Below, piece after piece: positions 23,669-35,997 of a stretch of 64,000 bases of DNA. The notes under the pieces were generated by a model. That model was given only the letters and a program-made list of their open reading frames with translations, was not told where the DNA came from and did no database searches. The translations under genes were made by a program, and so were the position numbers. This DNA is from Azadirachta indica (lineage: Eukaryota > Streptophyta > Magnoliopsida > Sapindales > Meliaceae), in NCBI GenBank assembly GCA_022749755.1, contig CM040443.1, forward strand, positions 17,327,244 to 17,391,243, written 5' to 3'. Every line of letters starts with the position of its first letter. The first letter of the stretch is position 1.

Positions 23669-24871
23669 TAGTAATCTAAGCAATTACTAGTCCCTAGTAA
23701 TCTAAGCAATACCATTTAGATTTGATTTATAAAATTTATATACAAAGTAAAAATCACTCTTTTCCTTTTCATATTCTCAAAATAAACAAACTCTCACTTA
23801 AAAATTTACTCTATATGTGCCAAATACTCATCAATCAAATTAGTAATAAACCTTCTTTTTGTGCTTTTGTAACTAATACATGTTATGGGACTTAATTAGA
23901 ATCAAGCAATGTTGGTTCTAAATTTTGTCAAGGTAAACTTTTTTGGGCAAAGATTATTTTTATCTCCATTTTTTTTCTTTTTTTTTCTTTGTGCATAACC
24001 TAACCCATATAGCGAGCTTTGGGCCAATAACTCCCAGACCAGTTGGCCTTAAGGTATTAGGTGTTAAAACACCCCTACGAGCTTAATTACTCAAGTTAAG
24101 GTTATGAACTTATTCATACCAAAACTTCACCGTTTTACGTGATATTCTCTGCTGATTAGGCAGGAAGCCCGGTTGCTAAGTAAAAGTTTTGATTAGAATT
24201 TTTACTTATTTATTTTGTTTTTAACTTTTTTATTTTTATTTTTTTTTTGGAGATTTTTTTTAAAAATTTTTTAACCCTTAGTTGCTACCTTTGACAAAAT
24301 TCAAGAGTTCAAACATTGTAAGATTTCAATATGTCATCCACAATCATGTATCAAAGTGTGTGTGTGAAAGATGGTTTATAAATACTTTACTGATTGAGTA
24401 TCTGAGCAGAATTTATTATGTGATGATGATGTGAGAGTTCGTATATTTGATCAATTCAAAAGAAAGTAAATGATGAATTCTTTGTTATGAAATTCAAAAA
24501 TTAAAACAAATGATAATGCATATCTACTAAGATGTGTCTCAGGAGTAAGATTACTCCTTACTCTACCATCCTTACAAATTATGAATCTAATTTTTTTTTA
24601 GTTGTATATATAAAAAAAATGGTTACTTATGTCGACTACACTCCCCTTAACCACATTGCAACATTGTCCCCAATGTTAAATTTAAAGAGGTACAATATAG
24701 AGAACATTATCTAAGATAGTAGTTATTGAAACACAAGTAAAGCCTGAAACAAATTTAAGCAAAAATAACTAAAAAAAATAACAAAATGCAATGAGTAGAA
24801 AAAAGAGATAAGAAAAGTTACAAATGAAGCGACAAATCCAGCTTTCGCTTTTTACTGCTTTCACTTGACCA
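23669..24871 (-). repeat. 3' non-coding region of the Athila element
   Basis: The part 23669-24377 matches the 3' internal sequence of the composites (15472-16114 and 38004-38640). The part 24378-24871 is seen only here. It contains ACATTGTCCCCAATGTT (24661-24677), whose minus-strand reading is the ATTGGGGACAATGT signature typical of the region after pol in plant Athila-like elements, next to TTAAGGGGAGTG. These markers place the LOG-like ORF inside the element. No ORF of interest is present. Confidence 0.75.
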
Positions 24872-25468
24872 TTATAATCGTGCCATTGTTGGATTTGGTT
24901 CATGGACAAAGTTCTGCAACTGATTGATCAAGTCATTAGCAGTCGAAGTAGAAATGAGGAGTTTGCCAGTCATCTGTGAAATAAAATTCTGTTCTACAGC
25001 ATGATCAAGAAAAGACAGCAACTTGTTAAAGAAACCATTAACATTTAACAATCCTATGGGTTTTTGATGAATGGTGAGTTGTGCCCAAGATGCAATTTGA
25101 AAAATTTCTTCTAAGGTCCCAAAACCACCTGGTAAGGCAATAAAAGCATCTATAGAATCAAGCATTTTAGCAATTCTTTCATGCATTGTTGAGACTATTA
25201 GTTCTTCTCCAACTGTTTTGCCAGTTATGTTAAATGCAGATAAAGCCTTTGGTATGATACCTATGACTTCACTTCCTCCTATATGTGCGGCAGTTGACAC
25301 ACACGCCATTAACCCAAGGCTACCTCCTCTATACAGTAGGTTAAGTTTTCGCTCAACTAAAACTCGACCTAGGTTGTCCGCTGCTTTTACAAACTCTTCA
25401 CCTTTCCCAGAGCTTGACCCACAAAAAACACAAATAATTTTAAATTAATGAATAAAAGCTCCTTCCAT
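24872..25468 (-). pseudogene. LOG-like: LOG-like cytokinin-activating enzyme gene, intron-free, captured in Athila
   Basis: The ORF starts MEGAFIH, has one TAA at codon 8, then runs open for 190 codons to 24872, so it has nearly full LOG length (198 codons). LOG enzymes remove ribose 5'-phosphate from cytokinin ribotides to release the active base in cytosol and nucleus. Visible motifs are ICVFCGSSSGKG near residues 12-23, MHERIAKM at 95-102 and PGGFGTLEE at 113-121; the Arg of the first and the final Glu of the second are the catalytic pair in this family. SWAQLTIHQKPIGLLNVNGF follows. Changes from canonical LOGs are YRGGS for YGGGS and MHERIAKM for MHxRKxxM. Host LOG genes have several introns; none is seen here. 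An in-frame Met at codon 54 could restart translation but would lose the N-terminal nucleotide-binding segment. It lies 235 bp downstream of an accessory ORF, in the orientation of pol. Confidence 0.88.
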
Positions 25469-25703
25469 TTTTTTTTTTTTGCAATCTTTTACTCTCGTCA
25501 GTGATTCAAATTTTTTTATGAAAATAAAGAAGTAAGGTCCTGCATTTACACAATTTAAAGAGAATACATTAATGAAACCAATAGAGGTAAGCCAGCTATT
25601 GTCATAAAAGTTAAAATTTAAAAATGTAAAAATGTCAAAGATAATAGCTAATATAGGAATCTAAAACATAAAAATTTCAACAATGACAGCTAAAAGTAAA
25701 TAT

Positions 25704-26321
25704 TTATAGATAGTTGTGATTGTGGCTTACATCTTCCTCTGATTTTACGTCCAGTAACGGCTTAAACGCCCTCTATGAGTCGAGGATTGACTTCCCATCT
25801 AATTTTCTTACAAATTGTCAAACAGGGTCTTTTAAAGTCAGATTCCCAAGACTATAACGATCATGTTCTTTTTGAAATAATATATACAAATTGTGAATTT
25901 CACGTTGCACATATCCACAAGGATGCATCTCAAGAGTCAATAAGATATTATCTAAAGACTCCTAACTCAGTCCATCCTTGATGAATTTAATTTTATCTTC
26001 TCTATTAGTAGACACCATCCCTAGAAAACGACATCGCTTGTTACAGGTTGAACGTGCACAATTGTGACACACTTGTAACCTTTTCGCTCTTCGTTTCTTT
26101 GCAAAAGAGCTCTTACCTAAACCAGGCATACGTGAAACAAATGAATCAGAAAACTCACCTGCTAAACGTACCTTTGCTTCAATTATCCATCACACATCTT
26201 CAGGAATACCTTTTTGCATAAGCATTCTTAATTTTGCACACCTAGCTTGGTATATTTTTCGTAGAACATTTTTAGGAAAAGAAGGAAAATATGTTTGCAA
26301 TCTAGAAATAATGACATCCAT
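25704..26321 (-). pseudogene. Unrecognised accessory ORF of the Athila element, Cys cluster, four stops
   Basis: From Met at 26321 (start MDVIISRLQTYF) one frame stays protein-like for 206 codons, interrupted by TGA at 26190, TAG at 25962 and two later stops. It ends with TAA at 25704. The product would be small and basic, with a KKRRAKRL run followed by CHNCARSTCNKRC (C-x2-C-x4-C-x3-C), which suggests a metal-binding or nucleic-acid-binding module. I do not recognise the family. It lies 181 bp after the integrase end and 235 bp before the LOG-like ORF, all on one strand, at the position where Athila elements may carry an env-like gene; no transmembrane segment is visible after the chosen start. 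A longer start at 26456 would add a hydrophobic leader. The last codons contain GAT/GTAAGC, which resembles a splice donor. Confidence 0.5.
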
Positions 26322-26502
26322 AATGAAAGAAAAGAACAGAAAAAGAAGTGAGAGAAAAAATATGGTATCAGTAATTTTGGGTAACTGAAAGAACCGACTT
26401 GAAGAGTCACGGAGTACCGTTATCCGCCACTTGACCGAGAAAGTAACTAAAAACAAACAATGGATTCAATAAAATTAGTAATGTCTATACAAAAAAAAAA
26501 AA

Positions 26503-28971
26503 TCATCCAGTGTTGTAAACAGGTTCATTCAAAGTGATAGACTCTAACTCGCTTGGAAAATTCTCAAAGAATGGCTTTAAACAGTGTCCATTAACTTTAA
26601 AAACGCTACCATTTTTAGGGTTCTCAATCTCAACAGCGCCATGTGGGTAAACCTTCTTAACAATGAAAGGACCTGTCCATTTTGAATGAAGTTTGCCAAG
26701 AAATAGATGCAATCTTGAATCATACAAAAGAACTTTTTGTGAAGGTTCAAATGATTTTCTAATGATATGTTTATCATGAAACACCTTCATTTTCTATTTG
26801 TAAATTCTAGAATTCTCGTAAGCTTCATTCCTAATTTATTCGAGTTCATCTATTTGGAGTTTTCTCAATGATCCTGCTTTATCTAAGTCAAAATTAAGCA
26901 TTTTAATGGCCCAAAAAGCTTTATGTTCTAATTCCACCGGTAGGTGACAAGCCTTTCCAAAAACAAGTCTATAAGGAGACATGCCAAGTGATGATTTAAA
27001 AGCAGTTCGATAAGCCCAAAGTGCATCAGTTAGTCTTAAAGACCAGTCCTTACGATTCGGGTTTACCATTTTTTCCAAAATGTGTTTTATTTCTCTATTG
27101 GCAAGTTCAACTTGTCCACTTGTTTGTGGGTGATAAGGGGTAGACACTTTATGTGTAATTCCATATTTTTTCATTAAATTCTCAAAAGGGTTATTACAAA
27201 AGTGTAAACCTCCATCACTTATTATGGTTCGAGGCACTCCAAATCTTGAAAAAATGTTTTCTTTCAAAAATTTCAAAACAATTTTATGATCATTATTTTT
27301 GCAAGAAATTGCCTCTACCCATTTTGAAACATAGTTAACTCCAACTAAAATGTATTGATACCCAAAAGAAGATGGAAAAGAACCCATAAAATCAATACCT
27401 CAACAATCAAATATTTCAATGACTAAAATAGGATTTAATGGCATCATGTTTCTATGAGTTATTCCACCTAATTTTTGACAACAGTCACATGTTTTACAAA
27501 ATGTATGTGTGTCTTTAAATAAAGTGGGCGAATAAAATCCACATTGCAAGATTTTTGCAGCAGTTTTCTTTGAAGAAAAATGACCACCACATGCTTCGGA
27601 ATGACAAAAAGAAATGATATTTTGAATTTCATTGTTAGATACATATCTCCTTATAATTTGGTCAGGGTGATATTTGAAAAGATATGGATCATCCCAAAAG
27701 AAATTGCGTACCTCCCTTAAAAATTTCTTTTTGTCTTGAGCATTCCAATGATTTGGCATTTGACCTGTAACAAGAAAATTGACAATATCAGCAAACCAAG
27801 GTAAAATAGAAACATTGAAAAGTTGCTCATCAGGGAAATTGTCATTAATTGGTGTTGTCTCAATCGATTCTTCAAACATAAGCCTTGACAAGTGATCAGC
27901 AACCACATTTTGTACTCCTTTTTTGTCTTGAATTGTAAGATAAAATTCTTGGAGTAGTAAGATCCACCTAATCAATCTAGGTTTAGCACCCTTTTTTGAA
28001 AGAAGATATTTTAATGCTGCATGATCACTAAAAATCACAATGGGTGAGCCAACAAGATAAGATCGAAATTTATCCAATGCAAATACTACTGCAAGTAATT
28101 CTTTTTCAGTGGTAGAATAATTCATTTGAGCACTGTTTAAGGTTTTACTACCGTAGTAAATCATATAGGGTTTCTTGTCCTTTCGTTGTCCTAAAACAGC
28201 TCCAACAGCATAATCGCTAGCATCACACATGATTTCTGAAGGCAAAGTCCAATTTGGAGGCTGTATGATAGAAGCAGATGTTAGCATGGTTTTAAGTTTG
28301 ACAAAAGTTTCTTGACATGACTCAGTCCACTCAAAAAGAGCATCTTTTAATAAGAGATTGCACAATGGTCTTGATATAACACTAAAGTCTTTGATAAATC
28401 TCCTATAAAAACTAGCATGTCCTAAAAATGATCTAATATTTTTGACAGAATTAGGAACGGGTAAATTGGCAATTAATTCAATTTTACATTTATCTACTTC
28501 AATTCCTTTTGATGAGACAATGTGACCAAGCACAATACCATTTGTGACCATGAAATGACATTTTTCCCAATTAAGCACAAGATTCTTTTCTTCACACCTA
28601 ATCAAAACTTTTTCCAAGTTAGATAAGCAATCATCAAATGAATCACCAAAAACAGAAAAATCATTCATGAAAACTTCAAGAAATCGTTCAACCATATCAC
28701 TAAAAATACTAAGCATGCATCTTTGAAATGTAGCTGGTGCATTACACAATCCAAATGGCATCCTTCTATATGCAAAAGTTCCAAATAGACAAGTGAAAGT
28801 GGTCTTTTCTTGGTCTTCAGGTACAATTTCAATTTGATTATACCCAGAATACCCATCTAGGAAACTATAAAATGCATGTCCAACTACCCTTTCTAACATT
28901 TGATCTATGAATGGTAACGGGAAATGGTCTTTCCTAGTCATTGAATTGAGTTTCCTATAGTCAATGCACAT
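26503..28971 (-). pseudogene. Athila pol: RT, RNase H, integrase
   Basis: One frame carries the whole region with a few stops. RT begins at CIDYRKLNS; the first catalytic Asp is in SFLDGYSGY. The key YxDD-type motif reads FMND (residues 101-104, near 28665), where Asp to Asn from a G to A change should kill the polymerase. RNase H follows (IMCDASDYAVGAVL). The integrase zinc finger has its His and Cys pairs (CHSEACGGH ... CKTCDCC). A TGA at 27402 replaces the Trp of FDCWGIDFMG. The integrase core has ISDGG and QVELANRE, 35 residues apart (D,D35E). Stops near 26835 and 26795 interrupt the C-terminal part. RT, RNase H and integrase make and insert the element DNA in the nucleus. Confidence 0.93.
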
Positions 28972-31368
28972 TCTCCAGCCAGTAATTGTTGACTACAGTA
29001 ACTCCAGATTTCTTAAGTACAACTTGTGTAGGATTTACCCATGTGCTATCAAAAATGGGATAAATGATCCCTACATCTAAAAGCTTGAAAACTTCATTTC
29101 TCACTACCTCTTTCATATTAAGATTTAGCCTACGTTGCATTTGTCTAGATGATTTGGCATTATCTTCCAAATATATCTTATGTGTACAAATCAAAGGATT
29201 AATTCCTTTTTTGTTAGCTATTGTCCATCCGAAGGAATGTTTATGTAATCTTAGAATTTCGAACAACTGACATTCTTGAACAGCACTGAGTTTAGAAGAA
29301 ATTATCACAGGAAAAGTTTGATTAGCACCCAAGAAAGCATACTTGAGGTCAGATGGTAATGGTTTCAATTCAAGTTTTGGTGGTTGAACACTCGATGGCA
29401 TCGGTTTATCAGCACGTTGACGTAAGTCTTCAAATTTTGGTCTCCATCCATTAACTTTCAAAACCTGAGAAGATTTTAAAAGAGAATAAATATGAGACAC
29501 TTCAAAATTTTTATCAAAATTGAAATCATTGCAACCGTTCAAACAAGCATCCAAGGGATCAGAAAAAGATGAAACATTAAAGTAGTCATGAACGAGTTTC
29601 TCAGTATAACTAACTTCATGCATGTCATCATTTTCACTAGGTTGCTTGCAAATATTAAACACATTCATTCCTAATGTCATGTTTCCAAAGGATAATTTTA
29701 GAACTCCATTTCTACAGTTAATTATTGCATTAGATGTAGCAAGAAATGGACGTCCTAATATGACAGGAATTTTGGTGCTTGAGATAGGAACAAGTTGTGT
29801 GTCTAAGACAATAAAATCTACAAGAAAGTAAAATTTATCTACTTGGACTAACACATCCTCAAGTATTCCTCGTGGTATTTTCACAGAACGATCAGCAAGT
29901 TGAAGTGTTGTAGAAGTAGGTTTAAGCTCACCTAAACCTAATTGCTCATACACTGAAAATGGCAACAAATTAACATTTGCACCAAGATCAAGTAAAGCAT
30001 AGTTTATCCTAAAGTTTCCAATTACACAAGAAATGGTGGGACAACCAGGATCTTTATATTTTGGTGGAGTGTTATGTTGGATAATTGAACTAACACTCTC
30101 AGTTAAAAATGCTTTCTTTTGAACATTAAGCTTCCTTGTAACAGTGCATAAATCTTTCAAAAATTTGGCATAAGAAGGAACTTGCTTAATTGCATCTAAC
30201 AAAGGAATGTTAATTTTGAGTTGCTTAAAAAGTTCAAAAATTTTAGAATTTTGGTTCAACTTTTGAATTGGTTGCAATCTTTGAGGAAAAGAAGCAGGGA
30301 TAGGGCATTTTTCAACATCACACATCTTAGATTCAACATTATTTTCCTCACTCACTAATTTTGATGGTTCTTTAGGTTCAATCTCTTTCAAAGAAATGGT
30401 TTTATCAATGACCTTACCACTTTGGAGAGTAGTGATGGAGTTGACATTCTCATGCTGTGTGCCATTTGAGTTAGAATCACTTACATGAAATTGACCCGCT
30501 GGATTTCGTTGTGGTTGAGCAGGAAATTTACCTTTTTCTTGACTACGCAAAGCTAAGGTCAATGTTGAAAGTGTATTCTTGATATCATTAATGGCTTGTG
30601 ATGTTTGATTGTTTATGCTTGTTTGCCCTTGCATGAATGTTTGCAACATTTTCTCAAGAGTTTTCAAATGTGGTGAATGGTATGATGGAAAACTTAAAGG
30701 TCTTTGAGGTGGTGGATGAGCATGATTATCATTTTTCCAACTAAAATTTGGGTGATTTCTCCATCCAGGATTGTATGTTTCAGAATATGGAGAATTAGAG
30801 GAAAAAGGTTTTTTGAAAGAATTCATAGAATTTGCTTGGTCATGCAACACTTCTTTAAAAATTGGAATATTTGGACAATGTTGAGTGGAATGTCCCATGA
30901 CTTCACAAATTTCACAAACTTCATCATTATGCACAGATTTGACTTCTTTAACTTTCCTTAATTCCATGGCTTCAATCTTTCTCGTTAAATTTGTAATTCT
31001 AGCACTTAGATCATCTTCTTGACTCAAATTATATTTACCCCCACTAGAACTAGCCATATTAGATCTAATTAAATTTTCAGAGGAACTAATGTTTTGCCAG
31101 GATTGAGAGTTCTCAGCTAAATGATCTAAATACTCTGAAGCTTCTTCTGGGTCTTTGTCTAAAAATTCACCATTACACATTGTTTCAACAAATTATTTTG
31201 TTTATGGTGTTAACCCTTCATAAAAGAAACTTATCGTATGCCATTTTTCAAAACCATGGTGTGGGCATGAATTCAACAAGTCTTTAAATCTTTCCAAACA
31301 TTGAAAATAGGTTTCATTTCCTTTTTGACAAAAATTTTGAATTTGTCTCTTGAAAGCATTTGTTTTAT
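28961..31368 (-). pseudogene. Athila gag C-terminal half, protease and RT start
   Basis: Gag begins without its N-terminus at NAFKRQIQNF (31368) because the 5' LTR is joined here. Two TAA codons between 31201 and 31195 interrupt EGLTPxTKxFVETM; both fit CAA to TAA. The long ORF from 31180 (739 codons) has a zinc knuckle CEICEVMGHSTQHC (CX2CX4HX4C, residues 89-102), a variable linker with TLQSGKVID, and a protease core ALLDLGANVNLLPF (residues 395-408). The DLGA form is normal for Athila-like proteases. It ends in VILGRPFLAT and the RT fingers. Near 28975 a deletion of roughly 30 bp with a frameshift separates it from the pol frame. Confidence 0.92.
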
Positions 31369-32695
31369 GTATAGGTCGTTTCAAGTAATAAAGTTCGGAA
31401 GTCTGAGTGTCGAGCTACAGGGAATACGTTATATTAAGTCCACAAGTCTAAAGGTCTAAATATTATAAGAAATAGAATGAATTTACTTATTGTCAAATTT
31501 AAATTCAATATTATTATATATTAGGGCATTAGGGATCCATTTTAATGATTTGTATAGAACATATTCTTAATCCCTTTTTTTAAAGAAAAACACAATTAAG
31601 AATCAATAGAAGTGATCTTAATTGGATGATGAAAAAAAATATTTAAGCACAAAGAGATCAAAAGACTTACCTTTTAGTTGATGGTGAAAAACTATAAATT
31701 GTCTTACTCTTGATATGTAGAAAACATCCGAGCATTCAATGTACCATTTGTTAACAATGAATCAAGGTTTCTAACAATTCAAAATCACTTGCAAAATATA
31801 GTACTCAATCAACAAAAAGTTGACAATGAAGAACAAAACTATAAAATCATCAAAAGTTCACCCTTAGCCCTAATTACTATATTAGAAATACATTATTTAA
31901 TTGAAGTTCAAATTATAAAAAGAAAATAGAAATGGAAACAAACTGATCTCCCTCCTCCTTCCACATCTTCCTTTATATAGGTAAAACAAAAGACATTCCA
32001 CATGTGTGAACATAATTTTGTCAATTTCCAATTAATCACGCTCTACCAACTTCCAACATATCTTTGACTACGAAAACCACTGAATTTCGCAAAGCATCCT
32101 TCTTCAAAGTTGTAGGTGGATGACTCATCTTTCTAATGGTCCATATCTCACCCTTATTTCTATTTTAGACCGTCAGTTGTGTTGAAAATAGGCAGAGATG
32201 TTCAAGTCGCATTTCTCCACCGCCCTTCTAGAATGACAGCTCTTTTTGGTAATCGACCAGTTGAAATTTGAGAAAGTACAAAACATAAACAATTTAGATC
32301 CTTTCTCAGATTTCTAGATCACCCAACCATATAATTTTTCGTTACATATTTAGAGAGATACGGCCCAAATACAGAAGCATGTTGGGCTGGTTCAAAGATG
32401 CGCTTGAGTTCTGTTGAAGCCCAATTTTGTCCCATTAATTGCTCCAACCTTTGACTTACAAAGTTGTGAAATGATGAGTTTATGTTTGTCTAGCCCAAGA
32501 ATTGTATCAATTGATTATTTGGATTGAAAGATACGCTCATTATACGAAACATGCGCAAAACTGACTATTTGGTTCAATTCATGTTTTACAATTCAATATG
32601 AAGGAATATGCTTCATTATTGGGGAATAAAGGGACATTATTAAAAGTAAATCATAATATTTCTCTTAATAAACCTACACTTTTAAACATTCATCA
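31369..32695 (-). repeat. 5' LTR of the Athila element
   Basis: Minus-strand family A LTR starting TGATGAATG at 32695. Its inner end stops at CGACCTATAC (31369), 32 bp before the expected TAGCA. It contains the TATATAAA box (plus-strand TTTATATAGG near 31970). The 5 bp beyond it (ATTGG) abut the start of the duplicated segment at 32701. Confidence 0.9.
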
Positions 32696-32812
32696 ATTGG
32701 AATGAAGCTAATGGGTAAAACAATTACAAGAAAGAATGGGTAAAAGGTAAATAAAAAATTTGGGAACTTCATACATATGCTTTATCATCAACTCAAATTC
32801 CGCCTCAATTTT

Positions 32813-34284
32813 TGCGACAGCACTAACGTGTGTGCATATGATTGCAAGTACACTGGTTGTAACAAGTAATAAAGTGATAAGTAAGAGTATCATCCCACAG
32901 TGATTAAAATTTTGAATTAAAGCTAAGTACTATGATTATGGTCACTTAAATTTATCTAGGCAAACTAATTTAATGAAACAAATTTCAATATAAAAACATA
33001 ATTAAATAACAAACTAAATTAAAGTAGATGAGAATTTCTATGAAAATAGTTTAAGGGTCTTAACTTCACTCAAATCTCGACATATTTCTCTTAATTGGTA
33101 ATTGTTAATGCATTCTAATTCAATTTACTAACCACAGGTTCTAAATTGATCCCATTTCCTCTCTCGAGTGTCAAACATGATCCTATGCTTAATCTACTTA
33201 AGTTGATAACCCTATTTGATTTGTTTAATTAAACATGCATTAAATTCGCCCTATTATTAACTATTCGAAATTCAATTATCTCAGGTATCTTGTAATTTTA
33301 AAGTTAATATGATTATCTAGATCCTTAAGTCCTCTTAAACTCCCAGAAATTTAAATTGTGATCTTCTATTTTGGTAAATAAATTAAATTATCCCAAGTAT
33401 TAACCCATGCACACAAATCAATCAACGCTTCCAAACAACAAACTAAAAGCATTATGAACAAGGGTAAATACAAGTGAATATACCACAAAGAATATTAAAA
33501 AAAATCAATCAAAAATAGTTCAAATAAATTATGTCACCCTAGAATATGAAATTTAGCCTATTATAAGAATCCATAACACAAGGCAACAAGAACTTTGTAA
33601 ATGCAAATATTTAATTAAAACAATGACAACAATATAAATTTCAAGACAAAATAAAGAGAGGAAGAGTTAAAACTAGAGAAATCGAGGCTTTAAATTCGTA
33701 AATTTTCAAGTATTCTCCCAAATTTCTTCAAGAAATGATAGTTTTCCACCTCTCTCTTTCTAGAAATCTCCTCCTCCTTGTGCGTTTCTTTCCCTCTCTT
33801 ACATTTTTTTCTCCTCCTCTACTTGCCTCTTGTGGCTAACACCCAACAAACATACAAACCTAGGAATAAACTAAATCAGGCTACAAATTGGTAATCCAAT
33901 GGCAATAAATTGGGCAAGATCGTCAAAGGAAGACGTAGGTAGCGTGAAGGCGATAGCAATGCCATGTGCCTTAATGGTGCAGCCACGCCATAGTTACTAT
34001 ACTTGGCTGAGGCTTAGGCAGCATACACAGTGCAGGCGCGCCATGCACACTAGCCCTTATTTTATGATTTTTTCACGTTGACCCTCGAAGCTTTGCATTT
34101 TGGTCCCAATCTTCCTCCCAACATCTCTAATACTTCTTTTGATATCATAATCACCTTGGATAACTGTTTTCTTGCTTTCCTACACATAAGCACTTAAAAT
34201 CAAGTAATAACAATACGGCTTAAGAATTTACACAACATTTTGGGTTTGGAAGGCCCAATAAACACGTATTTTACAAGCTTATCA
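32813..34284 (-). repeat. B 3' LTR, duplicated copy
   Basis: About 1.47 kb from TGCGACAGCAC to ACAAGCTTATCA, followed on the right by a polypurine tract in minus orientation (plus-strand AATACCCGCAAACTT) and B internal sequence to 34578. It is almost identical to 10317-11782. Confidence 0.75.
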
Positions 34285-34578
34285 AATACCCGCAAACTTG
34301 AATGTCTATTTATCCTTAAGCAAATCAAATAAGAAAAAATGATCACCAATAGAGAGGCCATGCCCAACATAATGCACAATAGGACAAAAAAAAATTAGTA
34401 TATGCTCAGTCAAAACAAAATCCAGCCTTATAGATAATGTAACATGCTTAATTAAGTTAAGAAAAACTTCAAAATACTGACATTTTGTCTAGAATTTTGA
34501 CTTGAAAATCAAATGTCACTTTGCTCAAAGATTCCTTATGTAAGTATGTGAATAGCCACTCAAACTTTTTTTTTAATG

Positions 34579-35991
34579 TGATGAATGTTTAAAAGTGTAG
34601 GTTTATCAAGAGAAATATTATGATTTACACTTAATAATATCCTTCTATTCCCCAATAATGAAGCATGTTCCTTTATATTGAATTGTAAAACATGACTTGG
34701 ACTAAATAGTCGATTTTGCGCAGGTTTCGTATAATGAGCGTATCTTTCAATCCAAATCATCAATTGATACGATTCTTAGACTGGACAAACATAAACTCAT
34801 CATTTCACCACTTTGTAAGCCAAAGGTTGGATCAGTTCAAGCAATTAATGGGATGAAATTGGGCTTCAACAGAACTCAAGCGCATCTTTGAACCAGCCAA
34901 ACATGCTTCTATATTTAGGCTGTATCTCTCTAAATAGGTAACAAAAAATTATATGGTTTGGTGATCTAGAAATCTGAGAAAGGGATCTAAATTGTTTATG
35001 TTTTGTACTTTCTCAAATTTCAACTAGTCGGTTACCAAAAGGAGCTATCATTCTAGAAGGGTGGTGGAGAAATGCAACTTGAACATTTCTGCTTATTTTC
35101 AACACAACTCACACTCTAAAATAGAAATAAGAGTGAGATATGGACCCTTAGAAATATGAGTCATCCACCTACAACTTTGAAGAAGGATGCTTTACGAAAT
35201 TCGGTGGTTTTCATGGTCAAAGATATGTTGGAAGTTGGTAGAGCGTGATTAATTAGAAATTGACAAAATTATGTTCACACATGTGGAATGTCTTTTGTTT
35301 TACCTATATAAAGGAAGATGTGGAAGTGAGAAGGGAAAGAATTTTTACCATTTCTCTTTTCTTTTTGTAATTTGAACTTCAATTAAATGATGTATTTCTA
35401 ATTTCGTAATTAGAGCTAAGGGTAAACTTTTGATGATTTTATAGTTTTGTTCTTTGATCCTTTGTTTTGTTCTTCGTTGTCAATCTTTTTATTGATTGAG
35501 TACTATATTTTGCAAGTGATTTTAAATTGTTAGAAACCTTGATTCATTGTTAACAAATGGTACATTGAATACTTGGATGTTTTCTACATATCAAGAGTAA
35601 GGTAACTTATAGTTTTTCACCACCAACTTAAAGTCAAGTCTTTTGATTTCTTTGTGCTTTAATTTTTTTTTTTCATCATCCAATTAAGATCACTTCTTTT
35701 GATTCTTAATTGTGTTTTTTTCTTTTAAAAAAAAAAATCAAGAATAAATTCTATACAAATCATCAAAATGGATCCCTAATGCCCTAATATACAACAATAT
35801 TGAATTTAAATTTGACAATAAGCAAATTCATTTTATTTCTTATAATATTTGAATATTTGGACTTATAATATTTAAACCTTTGGACTTGTGGACTTAATAA
35901 AACGTATTCCCTGTGGATGAACACTCGGACTTCCGAACTTTATTACTTGAGATAACCTATATTTGGGAGTTACAACCTTTAAGTTGTAGCA
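34579..35991 (+). repeat. 5' LTR (+) of the duplicated family A composite
   Basis: 1,413 bp from TGATGAATG to GTTGTAGCA, the partner of 12079-13489. It is preceded by TAATG in place of TTAAG. Confidence 0.9.
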
Positions 35992-35997
35992 GGTTTT

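Larger units (their letters stand above)
23426..32695 (-). mobile_element. Family A Athila-type Ty3/gypsy element carrying a LOG-like gene
   Basis: Order on the minus strand: 5' LTR (31369-32695, lacking its last 32 bp), gag missing its N-terminus, protease, RT, RNase H, integrase, an accessory ORF, a LOG-like ORF, a 3' non-coding region, then a 3' LTR fragment (23426-23668). Both LTRs belong to the same family as the composite at 12079. The 3' non-coding part (23669-24377) is collinear with 15472-16114. The primer-binding site and first part of gag are deleted at 31368. The 3' LTR is deleted on both sides and abuts a LINE, so a target duplication cannot be checked; ATTGG (32696-32700) is the candidate on the 5' side. 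The element cannot move by itself. Confidence 0.85.

Noticed and set aside
24872..25468. LOG-like ORF as an ordinary host gene
   Set aside because: It has no introns, lies between element pol and element 3' non-coding signatures on the same strand, and has an early stop. Treated as captured cargo, though a secondary insertion is not excluded.
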